A DNA stretch of 64,000 nucleotides, from NCBI RefSeq assembly GCF_000338875.1, contig NZ_AOMO01000016.1:91651-155650 (forward strand). Reading direction: 5' to 3'. Under the pieces are notes generated by a model, which was not told the origin of the DNA, searched no databases, and worked only from the letters and a program-made list of their open reading frames with translations. This stretch comes from Vibrio mimicus CAIM 602. Lineage in GTDB: Bacteria; Pseudomonadota; Gammaproteobacteria; Enterobacterales; Vibrionaceae. Positions 45,062 through 57,674 of this stretch are shown one piece after another (positions within the stretch are counted from its first letter, which is position 1; each line of letters begins with the position of its first letter). The position numbers and the translations under genes were made by a program.

Positions 45062-46513
45062 ATGGCTAACCTTTTAATCGTGACCGACCAAGCCAGTGAC
45101 TGGCAACAATATTTCCCTTCAGAACAAGTCGTTAGTGTCGATCAATATCTTGATACTGACTGGAAATTCAATCACCGCAGTGTGCAGGTGGTCAACCTGT
45201 GTCGCGATTACGGCTACATGAGTAGTGGTTACTATGTTTCACTGATGGCCGAAGCCCGCGGCCACCGAGTGATTCCACGCGTGATGGCGATTAATGACAT
45301 CAATCAGCCGTTTTTCCTTTCTTCCGGCCTGATCAAGATGCACAAACTGAGCAGTGGCACTGACGTGCTCAGCACTAAGATTTACTTTGGCCGCACTCCG
45401 CAAAAAGGCTTAGATAAACTGGCACGTCGCCTGTTTGAACAGTTCATGGTGCCGGTGATTGAACTGGAAATGCACAAATACCAAGGGCAGTGGCAAATCA
45501 TCAAAATCGCGCCATTCCCATTCCAAGACTTGGAAGATCAAGAGCAAGATTTCTTTATTGAATCACTGGAAATGTTCTCGACCAAAGTGTGGCGTCGTCC
45601 AAAACAAGAGAAGAAATACCGTTACGACATCGCGATGTTGGTTGATCCAGAAGAGAAGATGCCGCCTTCTGATGCTTCAGCGCTCAAACGTTTCCACCGC
45701 GCTGCCAACCGCTTAGGTATGAACTTGGAGACCATTTCACCGGATGATCTGTCTCGTTTGGGTGAATTTGATGGCCTGTTCATTCGTGCGACCACCAACA
45801 TCAGTAACTACACCTATCGCTTTGCCAAAACGGCAGAAAAGATGGGCTTGGTGGTGATGGATGACTCCGAATCGATCATGAAATGCACCAACAAGGTGTT
45901 TTTGACTGAGCTTTTGGAAACCAACAAAGTTCCTGCACCGAAGAGCGTGATCATCCGCAGTTTTGACCCAGAGTGGAAAACGGGCCTGATGGAGCAGTTG
46001 GATTTCCCAATGGTGCTGAAGATTCCTGATGGTGCTTTCTCGCGCGGTGTGGTGAAAGTGCGCAATGAGCAAGAGCTTGAAAAAGAAGCCGGCACGCTAT
46101 TTGAAAAAAGCGCGCTGATTCTCGCCCAAGCCTTTATGCCAACCGACTTTGACTGGCGTATCGGTGTCATGAACCGTCAAGCGATCTTTGCCTGTAAATA
46201 CATGATGAGTCGTGGCCACTGGCAGATTTATCAGCACCACAATAGCGGCCGTGTGACTGCAGGTGGCTTTGAAACGCTCGATCTAAAACAAGTGCCGAAG
46301 AATGTCGTCGATGTAGCGGTGAAAGCAGCCAACCTCATTGGTGGTGGCCTCTACGGGGTGGATCTCAAAGAGATTGATGGCCAAGTGTACGTGATTGAAG
46401 TGAACGATAACCCAAGTATCGACCACCATGTGGAAGACGCGTTCTTGGGCGATTTACTCTACGATCGCATCATGACCGAGTTCTTACGCCGTATTCAGAT
46501 GCGTGGTTTCTAA
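45062..46513 (+). CDS. RLAN-domain RimK-like ATP-grasp ligase
   Basis: 483 aa. N-terminal RLAN domain (about 1-185; LLIVTDQASDWQQYFP, VNLCRDYGYMSSGYYVSLMA), then an ATP-grasp amidoligase core (about 190-475) with nucleotide-binding lysines (TNKVFLTELLETNKVPAP, FPMVLKIPDGAFSRGVVKV) and the Mg2+/ATP segment VYVIEVNDNPSIDHHVED. Such enzymes join an amino acid to a peptide or protein carboxylate through an acyl phosphate; RimK itself adds Glu to ribosomal S6. The substrate here is not known. Divergent from the GNAT-C39 fusion and closed by a strong terminator, so monocistronic. Confidence 0.9.
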   Translation: MANLLIVTDQASDWQQYFPSEQVVSVDQYLDTDWKFNHRSVQVVNLCRDYGYMSSGYYVSLMAEARGHRVIPRVMAINDINQPFFLSSGLIKMHKLSSGTDVLSTKIYFGRTPQKGLDKLARRLFEQFMVPVIELEMHKYQGQWQIIKIAPFPFQDLEDQEQDFFIESLEMFSTKVWRRPKQEKKYRYDIAMLVDPEEKMPPSDASALKRFHRAANRLGMNLETISPDDLSRLGEFDGLFIRATTNISNYTYRFAKTAEKMGLVVMDDSESIMKCTNKVFLTELLETNKVPAPKSVIIRSFDPEWKTGLMEQLDFPMVLKIPDGAFSRGVVKVRNEQELEKEAGTLFEKSALILAQAFMPTDFDWRIGVMNRQAIFACKYMMSRGHWQIYQHHNSGRVTAGGFETLDLKQVPKNVVDVAVKAANLIGGGLYGVDLKEIDGQVYVIEVNDNPSIDHHVEDAFLGDLLYDRIMTEFLRRIQMRGF

Positions 46514-46535
46514 AGCGTTTTTACCCTTCTAAACT

Positions 46536-46558
46536 AAGCCCGGAGATATTCCGGGCTT
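46536..46558 (+). terminator. Terminator after the RimK-like gene
   Basis: A perfect 9-bp stem (AAGCCCGGA / TCCGGGCTT) with a 5-nt loop. Confidence 0.85.
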
Positions 46559-46619
46559 TGACTCTTTATCGCTCCATTGTTACCTTCTTGCCATCATTGG
46601 CTAACAAAAGAGATTAACC

Positions 46620-47561
46620 ATGGAGTTTCTCATCGATCACTGGCGTTTTGGCGATTCCGCCCCACAACGCCACGCCGCTCAATTACAAAAGCTACAAGCG
46701 GGTGATTGGTATCACTGCCAACGCGATGCCAAAGGCCTTCGCGAGTGGTTACTCGACCAGAATGTTCCCTCTTCGGTGATCGACAGTTTGTTGGCCGAAG
46801 ACACTCGTCCTCTATTTGAACAATACGATGAGCGTAATTTTTTGCTGATCCTGCGTGGAGTGAATCTTAATGACAACGCCGACCCAGCAGACATGCTCAG
46901 TGTACGTATTCTCTATTATCACGGCGCGTTGATCTCAACTCGTAAAACACCTTCGAAAGCGATCAGTACCGTACGTGCAGCACTCGAAGAAGGCCAAGGC
47001 CCATCGAGTTTGGCAGAGCTTATCGTCCGTGTTGTCGATGAGCTTAATAAAAACATCGACGTCTATCTCGACCAGATCGAAGAGAAAATCGCTCAGTTTG
47101 ATGAAGAGTTAGAACTGAGCAGCGAGCTGATGGAAACCCATAAATCCCTGCTCAAACTCAAACGCTTTATTAAGCCACAGCAATACGCCTTAGATGATTA
47201 CCTCAATTCGGAAGTTGCCCTCGCACAGAGCCAACATTTGCGTTTACGCCACAGCGTCAACACTGTGACTCGTATTAATGAAACGCTGGACTTTTTCTTG
47301 AGTGAACTGGAAATCATCAAAGGTGAGTTGCGCCAATATCATGCCGAGAAGATGAACCAAAACACTTACTTGTTTTCGGTGATCGCGGCAATTTTCCTGC
47401 CGACCAGCTTCTTAACTGGCTTGCTAGGCGTGAACGTCGGTGGCATTCCGGGGACTGAATCCCCCATTGCGTTTGGGCTGTTTTGCGCAGGACTCGGACT
47501 GATTTTCGGCTTAGAGTTTTGGATTTTGCGCCGCCTGCGCTTTTTTGATAATCAATCGTAA
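46620..47561 (+). CDS. zntB: ZntB-type zinc transporter (CorA family)
   Basis: A 313-aa CorA/2-TM-GxN family protein: large cytoplasmic N-terminal funnel (to about 250), then TM1 and TM2 at about 254-274 and 285-305. The pore signature is GVN in LLGVNVGGIPG, where CorA Mg2+ channels have GMN; the GVN form and the downstream GGIPG are typical of ZntB. Carries Zn2+ (reported as efflux originally, proton-driven uptake more recently). Normal length. Confidence 0.92.
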   Translation: MEFLIDHWRFGDSAPQRHAAQLQKLQAGDWYHCQRDAKGLREWLLDQNVPSSVIDSLLAEDTRPLFEQYDERNFLLILRGVNLNDNADPADMLSVRILYYHGALISTRKTPSKAISTVRAALEEGQGPSSLAELIVRVVDELNKNIDVYLDQIEEKIAQFDEELELSSELMETHKSLLKLKRFIKPQQYALDDYLNSEVALAQSQHLRLRHSVNTVTRINETLDFFLSELEIIKGELRQYHAEKMNQNTYLFSVIAAIFLPTSFLTGLLGVNVGGIPGTESPIAFGLFCAGLGLIFGLEFWILRRLRFFDNQS

Positions 47562-47580
47562 ATCGGTACAGGAACTCATC

Positions 47581-48485
<905 letters not shown>

Positions 48486-48491
48486 TTATCA

Positions 48492-48507
48492 TTAAAAACG
48501 TTTACAC
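48492..48507. promoter_or_regulatory. GalR-like operator upstream of galR
   Basis: Reverse complement GTGTAAACGTTTTTAA fits the left half and centre of the GalR consensus GTGKAANCGNTTNCAC; the right half is weaker. It is ~122-137 nt upstream of galR, so it would give autoregulation. Confidence 0.6.
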
Positions 48508-48628
48508 TTTACGCCAATGCCTGTTGAACAAGCGTGATAGCTCACAATTCACTCTTATGTACTCAGTTACAATTGCGCTGTTTTCACAGAGAGCGCTACT
48601 ATTGCGCCTGTGATAGAAAAGGAATCTT

Positions 48629-49636
48629 ATGGCAACCATAAAAGACGTAGCTCGTGAAGCAGGTGTATCTGTGGCAACGGTTTCACGCGTCATCAACAAA
48701 TCTCCCAAAGCCAGCCAAGCATCGATTGATGCGGTCAGCCTTGCCATGCACAAGCTCGGTTATCGCCCCAACGCAGCAGCGCGTGCTTTAGTCAATCAAA
48801 GTACCAACACAATTGGGGTATTGGTCAGTGATGTTTCCGATCCCTTCTTTGGAACTTTAGTCAAAGCCGTCGATACTGTCGCCCATCGCGAAGGAAAACA
48901 TTTGCTGATCGGCAACGGTTATCACCGTGCAGAAGAAGAACGCCGCGCATTGGAACTATTGATCAACAGTCGCTGTGACGCCTTAGTCATCCATTCCAAA
49001 GCCTTGTCCGATGAAGAGCTGATTGAATACGCCAATGAAGTGAAAACGCTGGTGTTGATCAATCGCCATATTCCACAGTTGGCGGATCGCTGTATTTCAC
49101 TCGACAACCAGAAAGGGGCTTACTTAGCGACCGACTTCCTCATCCGTCAAGGACACAGGAACATTGCTTGTATCAGCTCATCCCACCAGATTGAGGATGC
49201 CGATCAGCGCATTGCGGGCTATCAACAAGCGTTGGATGAACATGGAATCTCACTAAGTAGCAGCTACATTGAAAAAGCCAGCCCAGACAGTGAGGGCGGT
49301 GAACAAGCCATGACTAACCTTCTAGTCAAATCGCTACCCTTTACCGCGGTTGTCGCTTACAACGACAATATGGCGGCCGGTGCTCTGTTGGTGCTTGAAG
49401 AAAATGGTCATTCCGTGCCTGAGCAAGTGTCGGTGATCGGTTTTGACGATGCGCTGATTTCGCGCTACTTGTGCCCACGCTTAACCACAGTGCGTTACCC
49501 AATTCAATTGATGGCAGAAAAAGCCACTCAATTGGCACTCGCCTTGGCAACGGATGCGCCGCGCGAAAATGATCCGATGATCTTTTCGCCTACCATAGTC
49601 CGCCGCGACAGCGTGGCACAAAAAAGAGAGCCTTAA
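48629..49636 (+). CDS. galR: LacI-family repressor, GalR type
   Basis: 335 aa. N-terminal LacI-type HTH (MATIKDVAREAGVSVATVSR, with hinge helix NAAARALVNQST, about 1-60), then a periplasmic-binding-protein-like effector and dimer domain. It resembles E. coli GalR/GalS in the HTH and hinge. It is convergent with lacZ, and both genes have a near-identical CGTTTAC/GTAAACG palindrome upstream; galactose or allolactose is the presumed inducer. Start ATG at 48629 with an AAGGAAT ribosome-binding site. Confidence 0.93.
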   Translation: MATIKDVAREAGVSVATVSRVINKSPKASQASIDAVSLAMHKLGYRPNAAARALVNQSTNTIGVLVSDVSDPFFGTLVKAVDTVAHREGKHLLIGNGYHRAEEERRALELLINSRCDALVIHSKALSDEELIEYANEVKTLVLINRHIPQLADRCISLDNQKGAYLATDFLIRQGHRNIACISSSHQIEDADQRIAGYQQALDEHGISLSSSYIEKASPDSEGGEQAMTNLLVKSLPFTAVVAYNDNMAAGALLVLEENGHSVPEQVSVIGFDDALISRYLCPRLTTVRYPIQLMAEKATQLALALATDAPRENDPMIFSPTIVRRDSVAQKREP

Positions 49637-49647
49637 GGCTCTCTTTT
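49622..49647. terminator. Bidirectional terminator overlapping the galR stop
   Basis: AAAAGAGAGCCTT followed directly by its complement AAGGCTCTCTTTT: a perfect 26-nt palindrome. The galR stop codon lies in the middle, and lacZ ends three nt beyond, so the same hairpin ends both transcripts. Confidence 0.93.
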
Positions 49648-49649
49648 GC

Positions 49650-53080
<3,431 letters not shown>

Positions 53081-54223
53081 ATGCTGACGATTTTTAAAAC
53101 TTTTTTTGCATTAGGGTGGATGAGCTTCGGCGGCCCAGCGGCACATATCGGCTATTTTCGCCATACTTTCGTTGAGAAATTAGGCTGGCTCAGCGAGCAG
53201 GAATACGCGCAGTTTGTGGCTCTGAGTCAGTTTTTGCCGGGTCCGGGCTCAAGCCAAGTTGGCTTTGCCATTGGTTATCATCGTGGTGGTCTGGCTGGCG
53301 GTTGGGCGGCGTTTCTCGGTTTTACTCTCCCTTCCGTCCTTATCATGTTGCTGCTGGCAGGGCTAAGTAGCCATCTGTTACAAACCCCGCTGTTTGAACA
53401 AGTCATTCATGGCTTGAAGCTACTCGCCATCATAGTGGTGGCAGATGCCTGTTTAACCATGTATCGCAATTTTTGTCAGCAACGCCTCACTGCAGCTCTA
53501 TGTGTTTTAACTGCGGTTGCCATCACGCTGGCACCCGGTTTATTAACCCAATTTGCGGTATTACTGCTTGCCGCATTGGTCGGTCAGGCTCGCTTGGCAC
53601 CACAGCAGTCACCTTCGACAACCACATTCAGCCCATCTTGGCTTTCACTCTTGCTCTTTGCAGGCTTATTGGTTGGGCTCCCCCTATTAGCCACAAGCTC
53701 TCCATTGGTTGAGTTGTTTGGTCATTTCTTCCAAGCGGGTAGCTTAGTGTTTGGTGGTGGCCATGTAGTTCTCCCCTTACTGCAAAATGCGTTAGGAGAT
53801 AGCCTCTCTACCGATCAATTCCTCACTGGCTATGCAGCGGCACAAGCCGTTCCGGGGCCAATGTTTACACTCGCAACTTACCTTGGTTATGTGCTAACGC
53901 CGGAAATGCCAGTAGTTGGCGCTTTAATCGCTACCTTTGCTGTGTTTCTACCCGGCTTTTTATTGCTACTAGGCGTGTTAAAAAACTGGGCTGCATTAGC
54001 TCAACGCCCCAAAATTGCGGGGGCAATGCAAGGCGTGAATGCTTGCGTGGTGGGTTTATTGCTGGCGGCATTGTACCAACCCGTGTGGAATAGCACGGTG
54101 CACGCACCATTAGATTGGGCAGCACTTTTAGTGGGATTCTTCCTGTTTAAAATCATTCGCATACCACTTGTGGGCATGGTCGCCAGTGCCTTGTTGTTTG
54201 GTTTTATCAGCGGCTTGATCTAA
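53081..54223 (+). CDS. chrA: ChrA-family chromate transporter
   Basis: A 380-aa membrane protein of two homologous CHR domains. N-terminal domain opens with the family motif FALGWMSFGGPAAHIGYFR and has FLPGPGSSQVGFAIGYHRGG; the second domain has FQAGSLVFGGGHVVLPLL and AQAVPGPMFTLATYLGY. The duplicated motifs mark the long-chain CHR subfamily that exports chromate with H+ or sulfate exchange; the physiological anion in vibrios is uncertain. A strong folded region follows in front of the next gene. Confidence 0.93.
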   Translation: MLTIFKTFFALGWMSFGGPAAHIGYFRHTFVEKLGWLSEQEYAQFVALSQFLPGPGSSQVGFAIGYHRGGLAGGWAAFLGFTLPSVLIMLLLAGLSSHLLQTPLFEQVIHGLKLLAIIVVADACLTMYRNFCQQRLTAALCVLTAVAITLAPGLLTQFAVLLLAALVGQARLAPQQSPSTTTFSPSWLSLLLFAGLLVGLPLLATSSPLVELFGHFFQAGSLVFGGGHVVLPLLQNALGDSLSTDQFLTGYAAAQAVPGPMFTLATYLGYVLTPEMPVVGALIATFAVFLPGFLLLLGVLKNWAALAQRPKIAGAMQGVNACVVGLLLAALYQPVWNSTVHAPLDWAALLVGFFLFKIIRIPLVGMVASALLFGFISGLI

Positions 54224-54235
54224 AGCATAGAAAAG

Positions 54236-54305
54236 CACCGCCCTAATGCGGCAATACGCAAAACCTTGTCTAAACTTAATAAGTAATTAGCAAGGAAGGG
54301 CGGTG
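54236..54305 (+). promoter_or_regulatory. Structured leader sequestering the HD-GYP ribosome-binding site
   Basis: Three helices can be drawn in 70 nt. P1: CACCGCCCT (54236-54244) with AGGGCGGTG (54297-54305), 9 perfect bp. P2: TGCG/CGCA (54247-54250 with 54257-54260). P3: CCTTG-(T)-CTAA-ACTT with AAGT-(AA)-TTAG-CAAGG (54264-54295), 13 bp with small bulges and an AAT loop. The AAGGAAGGG Shine-Dalgarno sequence is within P3 and P1, two bases before the ATG at 54308. It matches no riboswitch class I know; an RNA switch or thermosensor is possible, as is a chrA terminator without a T-run. Confidence 0.5.
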
Positions 54306-54307
54306 AT

Positions 54308-55462
54308 ATGCAAATGCAACCCAAAGTCGGTCAGTTTCGCTATTATCCATCGGTGGGTTCGTTAAATACTTACTTTGTGAGTATGCATGAGAAAATTCGC
54401 GTGGAATTTCCCGATATCCAGCGGATTTCCTTCGCGTTGTACGATGAGAAAAGCAATTCAATCAAAACCTACGCAGACAGCTCTCCTATTAGCCATGATT
54501 TCGTGCATTACGAATTTAAACTTGCAGACTTACCTTCTTTGCAGCAAGTAAAAGATTCCGGTTCGGTACGTATCATTCACGACATGCCAAGCCAACTGAA
54601 AAACAAAAGCCGCCACAATCGCTGGTTACTCGAACACCAATACCGATCCTCTTACGTTAAACCCGTTTTTAACCAGCAAGAGTTTGTCGGATTTCTTTTC
54701 TTTAACTCTTCAACTGGGCACTATTTCTCACCCAACGTAGTTCAACAGTTACAACCTTACCTTGCTTTGCTTCAGCAAGCTGTTTGTGGTGAATACTCAT
54801 TGATTCATCACCTCATTCAAGATGTGGAGGATATGGAAGCACAATCTCCCGAACACTGGCTACAAATCAAACAGCACAAAGAACGAATTAGCCGTTATGC
54901 ACGAATCATCGCCGTCGATATTGCTGAACAATACGCACTTGATGACGAACTGATTGAAAACATCAGCCAATTTGCCACTTGTCATGACATAGGCAAGCTA
55001 TCTCTGCCCGCCAATCTTTTGCAAAAAAGCACCTCTTTAGCCAGCGATGAACGGGAGCAAATCCATAGCCATATTGAATCAGGTGTTAACCTACTCAATG
55101 ACTTGATTGAAAAATTAGGAACTCCTCATCACCCTTGCCTTGCTGTACTTAGAGAGATAGTCGCTTATCACCATGAGTTTTTGGATGGCACAGGGTACCC
55201 TTTTGGCCTCATCAGCGAACAGATCCCAATCCCAGCTCGGATTATCGCTGTCGCCAATATTTTTGACGCTTTAACAACGCATCGGCCATACAAGCAAGCC
55301 CAATCCATCCCTCACGCCCTGTTGGAGCTTGAGAAAATGGTGTGTGAAGGCAAGTTGGATCGTCACTGTGTGAATGCTTTGCGTGAAAACCAAGAAGATT
55401 TAAAAGTAATCGTCGAACGCTTTCCCGAGTTGGATCCTAAAGACAGTGGAGTAACGCACTGA
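54308..55462 (+). CDS. GAF-HD-GYP cyclic-di-GMP phosphodiesterase
   Basis: A 384-aa soluble protein. N-terminal ~165 residues fit a GAF-type sensor domain (YDEKSNSIKTYADSSPI, then FVGFLFFNSSTGHYFSP). HD-GYP domain at about 185-370 with the metal-binding HD in FATCHDIGKLSLP and the diagnostic HHEFLDGTGYPFG with GYP intact. Such enzymes hydrolyse c-di-GMP to GMP; all family residues I can check are present. Equivalent to one of the HD-GYP proteins of V. cholerae (VC2340, by recall). The leader is strongly folded. Confidence 0.93.
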   Translation: MQMQPKVGQFRYYPSVGSLNTYFVSMHEKIRVEFPDIQRISFALYDEKSNSIKTYADSSPISHDFVHYEFKLADLPSLQQVKDSGSVRIIHDMPSQLKNKSRHNRWLLEHQYRSSYVKPVFNQQEFVGFLFFNSSTGHYFSPNVVQQLQPYLALLQQAVCGEYSLIHHLIQDVEDMEAQSPEHWLQIKQHKERISRYARIIAVDIAEQYALDDELIENISQFATCHDIGKLSLPANLLQKSTSLASDEREQIHSHIESGVNLLNDLIEKLGTPHHPCLAVLREIVAYHHEFLDGTGYPFGLISEQIPIPARIIAVANIFDALTTHRPYKQAQSIPHALLELEKMVCEGKLDRHCVNALRENQEDLKVIVERFPELDPKDSGVTH

Positions 55463-55604
55463 TCGAATTAGAGTTCGTGTTTGATCTCGGCAACAGATTT
55501 ACAAGATTTACAATTCTCCTATGCAAAAAGGTTCGATGAGCTCGACCGCTCATGCTATCGTTCACAACAAATTAACATAAAAACAACATATCAGGAGTTT
55601 GAGA

Positions 55605-57290
55605 ATGATCCAGCCGAATCAGTTCAATCACCCTCCTTGTGCTCTCCCTCCTCCCAATGAAATGTTACTGCGTTGGGTTCAAGAGCGCCCGAATGAGGTG
55701 TACTTAAAACAAATCATTAACCGCCAATTTGTTGAGTTTACCTATGCGGAAGTAGCAGATCAGGCGTTACGGCTGGTCTCTGCTCTACGTGCACTAGGAG
55801 CAGAACCCGGTGATAAAATCGCCTTAATTTCAAAGAATTGTGCCGAATGGTTTATCTGTGATTTAGCCTTAATGTTAGGTGATTATGTCAGCGTCCCCAT
55901 TTTTCCGACGGCTGGCAGCGAGACTATCGATTACTGCTTAGAGCACAGCGAAAGCAAAATTCTGATTGTTGGGAAATTGGATGACAACAAAGCGACAGCA
56001 CAAGTATTAGCGGCACGTCCAAACATCATCAGCATCTCACTAGCCTACTCTTCAGCCGCGCCATGCCAGTATCAATATCAGTCGCTCATCAAACAATATG
56101 AGCCCAGCGAAGAACGCCCTACACACTATGACGAAAAACTCATGTCATTGGTTTATACCTCGGGTACTTCTGGCCTACCTAAGGGAGCCATGCTCACTTA
56201 TGGGGCATTTACATGGTCGGTACAGCAGTTAGTCAATCACATTGGGATTCAAGAGGGTGATCGACTCTTCTCGTATCTGCCTCTCGCTCATATTACTGAG
56301 CGTGTCTACATCTTTGGTTCTTCAATTTTAGGCGGGGTACCAACGGCTTTTCCGGAATCACTCGATACCTTTATCGAAGATGTCAAAATGCAGCGTCCAA
56401 CTCTGTTCATTTCTGTACCTCGTTTATGGACTCTGTTTCAGCAACGAATCCAAGATAAGTTGCCGCAGAAAAAGCTCAATATTCTGCTCAAAATTCCCTT
56501 TATTAATTCCTTGATCAAACGAAAATTGGCTGATGGTTTAGGCTTAGATCAAGCTCGTGTATTAGGTTGCGGCTCAGCGCCTGTTTCACCAGCCTTGCTG
56601 GAGTGGTATCGCAGTATTGGGCTAAATGTGACTGAAGCATGGGGAATGACCGAATCCTTCGCCTACAGCACCATCAACTACCCATTCCGAGCCGATAAAA
56701 TTGGTACCGTAGGCAATGCAGGCCCGGGAATCGAGCTGAAGATTGCTGACGATGAAGAAATCATGGTGCGCAGCAAAGGCTTATTTGCAGGTTACTACAA
56801 AAACGATGCCGCAACAGCAGAGAGTTTTGATAACCAAGGCTGGTTGCACACTGGCGATATTGGATCTATTGACAGTGATGGCTACCTGACCATTCAAGGT
56901 CGGAAGAAGGACACATTCAAAACCGCCAAAGGCAAATTTGTTGCCCCAGTTCCGATTGAGAAAAAGCTTTTTGAATACAGTCGAGTAGAGATGATGTGTT
57001 TGATAGGTTCGGGCCTACCAGCCCCTATTCTGCTCGCCATACCTCATAACTTCCCGAATTTTGATCGCGCCCGTTATGAGCGAACCACGCAAAAAGTGAT
57101 TGCACGCATTAATAATGAGCTCGAATCTCATGAACAGATCAAAGGGGTTTTGATGATTAAAGAGCCGTGGAGTATTGATAACGGGATCTTAACACCGACA
57201 CTGAAAATTAAGCGTCATGTCTTAGAGAAGAAATACCACGATACAGGACAAAATTGGCCCAAAGGCCAATTGATCGTGTGGGAAGAGTAA
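55605..57290 (+). CDS. AMP-binding acyl-CoA synthetase-like protein
   Basis: 561 aa from the ATG at 55605, which has an ideal AGGAG site seven nt upstream (a TTG six nt earlier is less likely). ANL-superfamily adenylate-forming enzyme: P-loop SLVYTSGTSGLPKGAMLTY (about 182-200), AWGMTE (A5), GWLHTGDIGSI (A7) and the hinge GRKKDTFKTAKGKFVAP (A8). The A8 pattern GRKKDTFKT is typical of the long-chain fatty acid-CoA ligases (FAA/ACSL type). Substrate probably a long-chain fatty acid. Monocistronic, closed by a terminator. Confidence 0.92.
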   Translation: MIQPNQFNHPPCALPPPNEMLLRWVQERPNEVYLKQIINRQFVEFTYAEVADQALRLVSALRALGAEPGDKIALISKNCAEWFICDLALMLGDYVSVPIFPTAGSETIDYCLEHSESKILIVGKLDDNKATAQVLAARPNIISISLAYSSAAPCQYQYQSLIKQYEPSEERPTHYDEKLMSLVYTSGTSGLPKGAMLTYGAFTWSVQQLVNHIGIQEGDRLFSYLPLAHITERVYIFGSSILGGVPTAFPESLDTFIEDVKMQRPTLFISVPRLWTLFQQRIQDKLPQKKLNILLKIPFINSLIKRKLADGLGLDQARVLGCGSAPVSPALLEWYRSIGLNVTEAWGMTESFAYSTINYPFRADKIGTVGNAGPGIELKIADDEEIMVRSKGLFAGYYKNDAATAESFDNQGWLHTGDIGSIDSDGYLTIQGRKKDTFKTAKGKFVAPVPIEKKLFEYSRVEMMCLIGSGLPAPILLAIPHNFPNFDRARYERTTQKVIARINNELESHEQIKGVLMIKEPWSIDNGILTPTLKIKRHVLEKKYHDTGQNWPKGQLIVWEE

Positions 57291-57314
57291 TTCTGGCCGC
57301 ACAGCGATGACTAC

Positions 57315-57357
57315 AAAACACAGGCTCAATGTTTAGCTCATTAGAGCCTGTGTTTTT
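57315..57357 (+). terminator. Terminator after the acyl-CoA synthetase
   Basis: A perfect 13-bp stem (AAAACACAGGCTC / GAGCCTGTGTTTT) with a 16-nt loop, then a T. Confidence 0.88.
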
Positions 57358-57386
57358 CTTAATATCACCAAAACTAATCCCGCCAA

Positions 57387-57575
57387 TTAATACCAATGTC
57401 TATTTTTCGCTTCAGGCTCAAGCCCAAGATCTTTACGCATATGCTCAGATAATTCTGGTAACTGCTGTTCGACTTGCTTATTCGTCTTGTTACGAACGAT
57501 TTCAGTGAAGAATTTATGAATCATCTTAAACAATGCTTTTGTGTTGGATGATTGATATTGAGTACTGGATTCCAT
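57387..57575 (-). CDS. DUF1127 small protein
   Basis: 62 aa from the ATG at 57575 (MESSTQYQSSNTKALFKMI), preceded by a GAGGTG ribosome-binding site; longer frames upstream lack similarity. The C-terminal ~35 residues (LPELSEHMRKDLGLEPEAKN) match the DUF1127 motif of YjiS-like proteins, short basic/acidic helical proteins of uncertain role (some affect phosphate or RNA metabolism in alphaproteobacteria). Divergent from a LysR-type regulator by about 100 nt, which is a common arrangement for DUF1127 genes. Confidence 0.85.
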   Translation of the reverse strand: MESSTQYQSSNTKALFKMIHKFFTEIVRNKTNKQVEQQLPELSEHMRKDLGLEPEAKNRHWY

Positions 57576-57674
57576 AACCACACCTCGATTAGTCAGCTTT
57601 CTGGTACTCATTTTCAGTCGGTAGTGATAATGTCTCAAACGATATAAATCGACACTGAGTTAAGGATTACTTAA

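Noticed and set aside
54224..54310. c-di-GMP-I (GEMM) riboswitch upstream of the HD-GYP gene
   Set aside because: The leader lacks the conserved GEMM core and its tetraloop-receptor elements; only the generic fold is reported.
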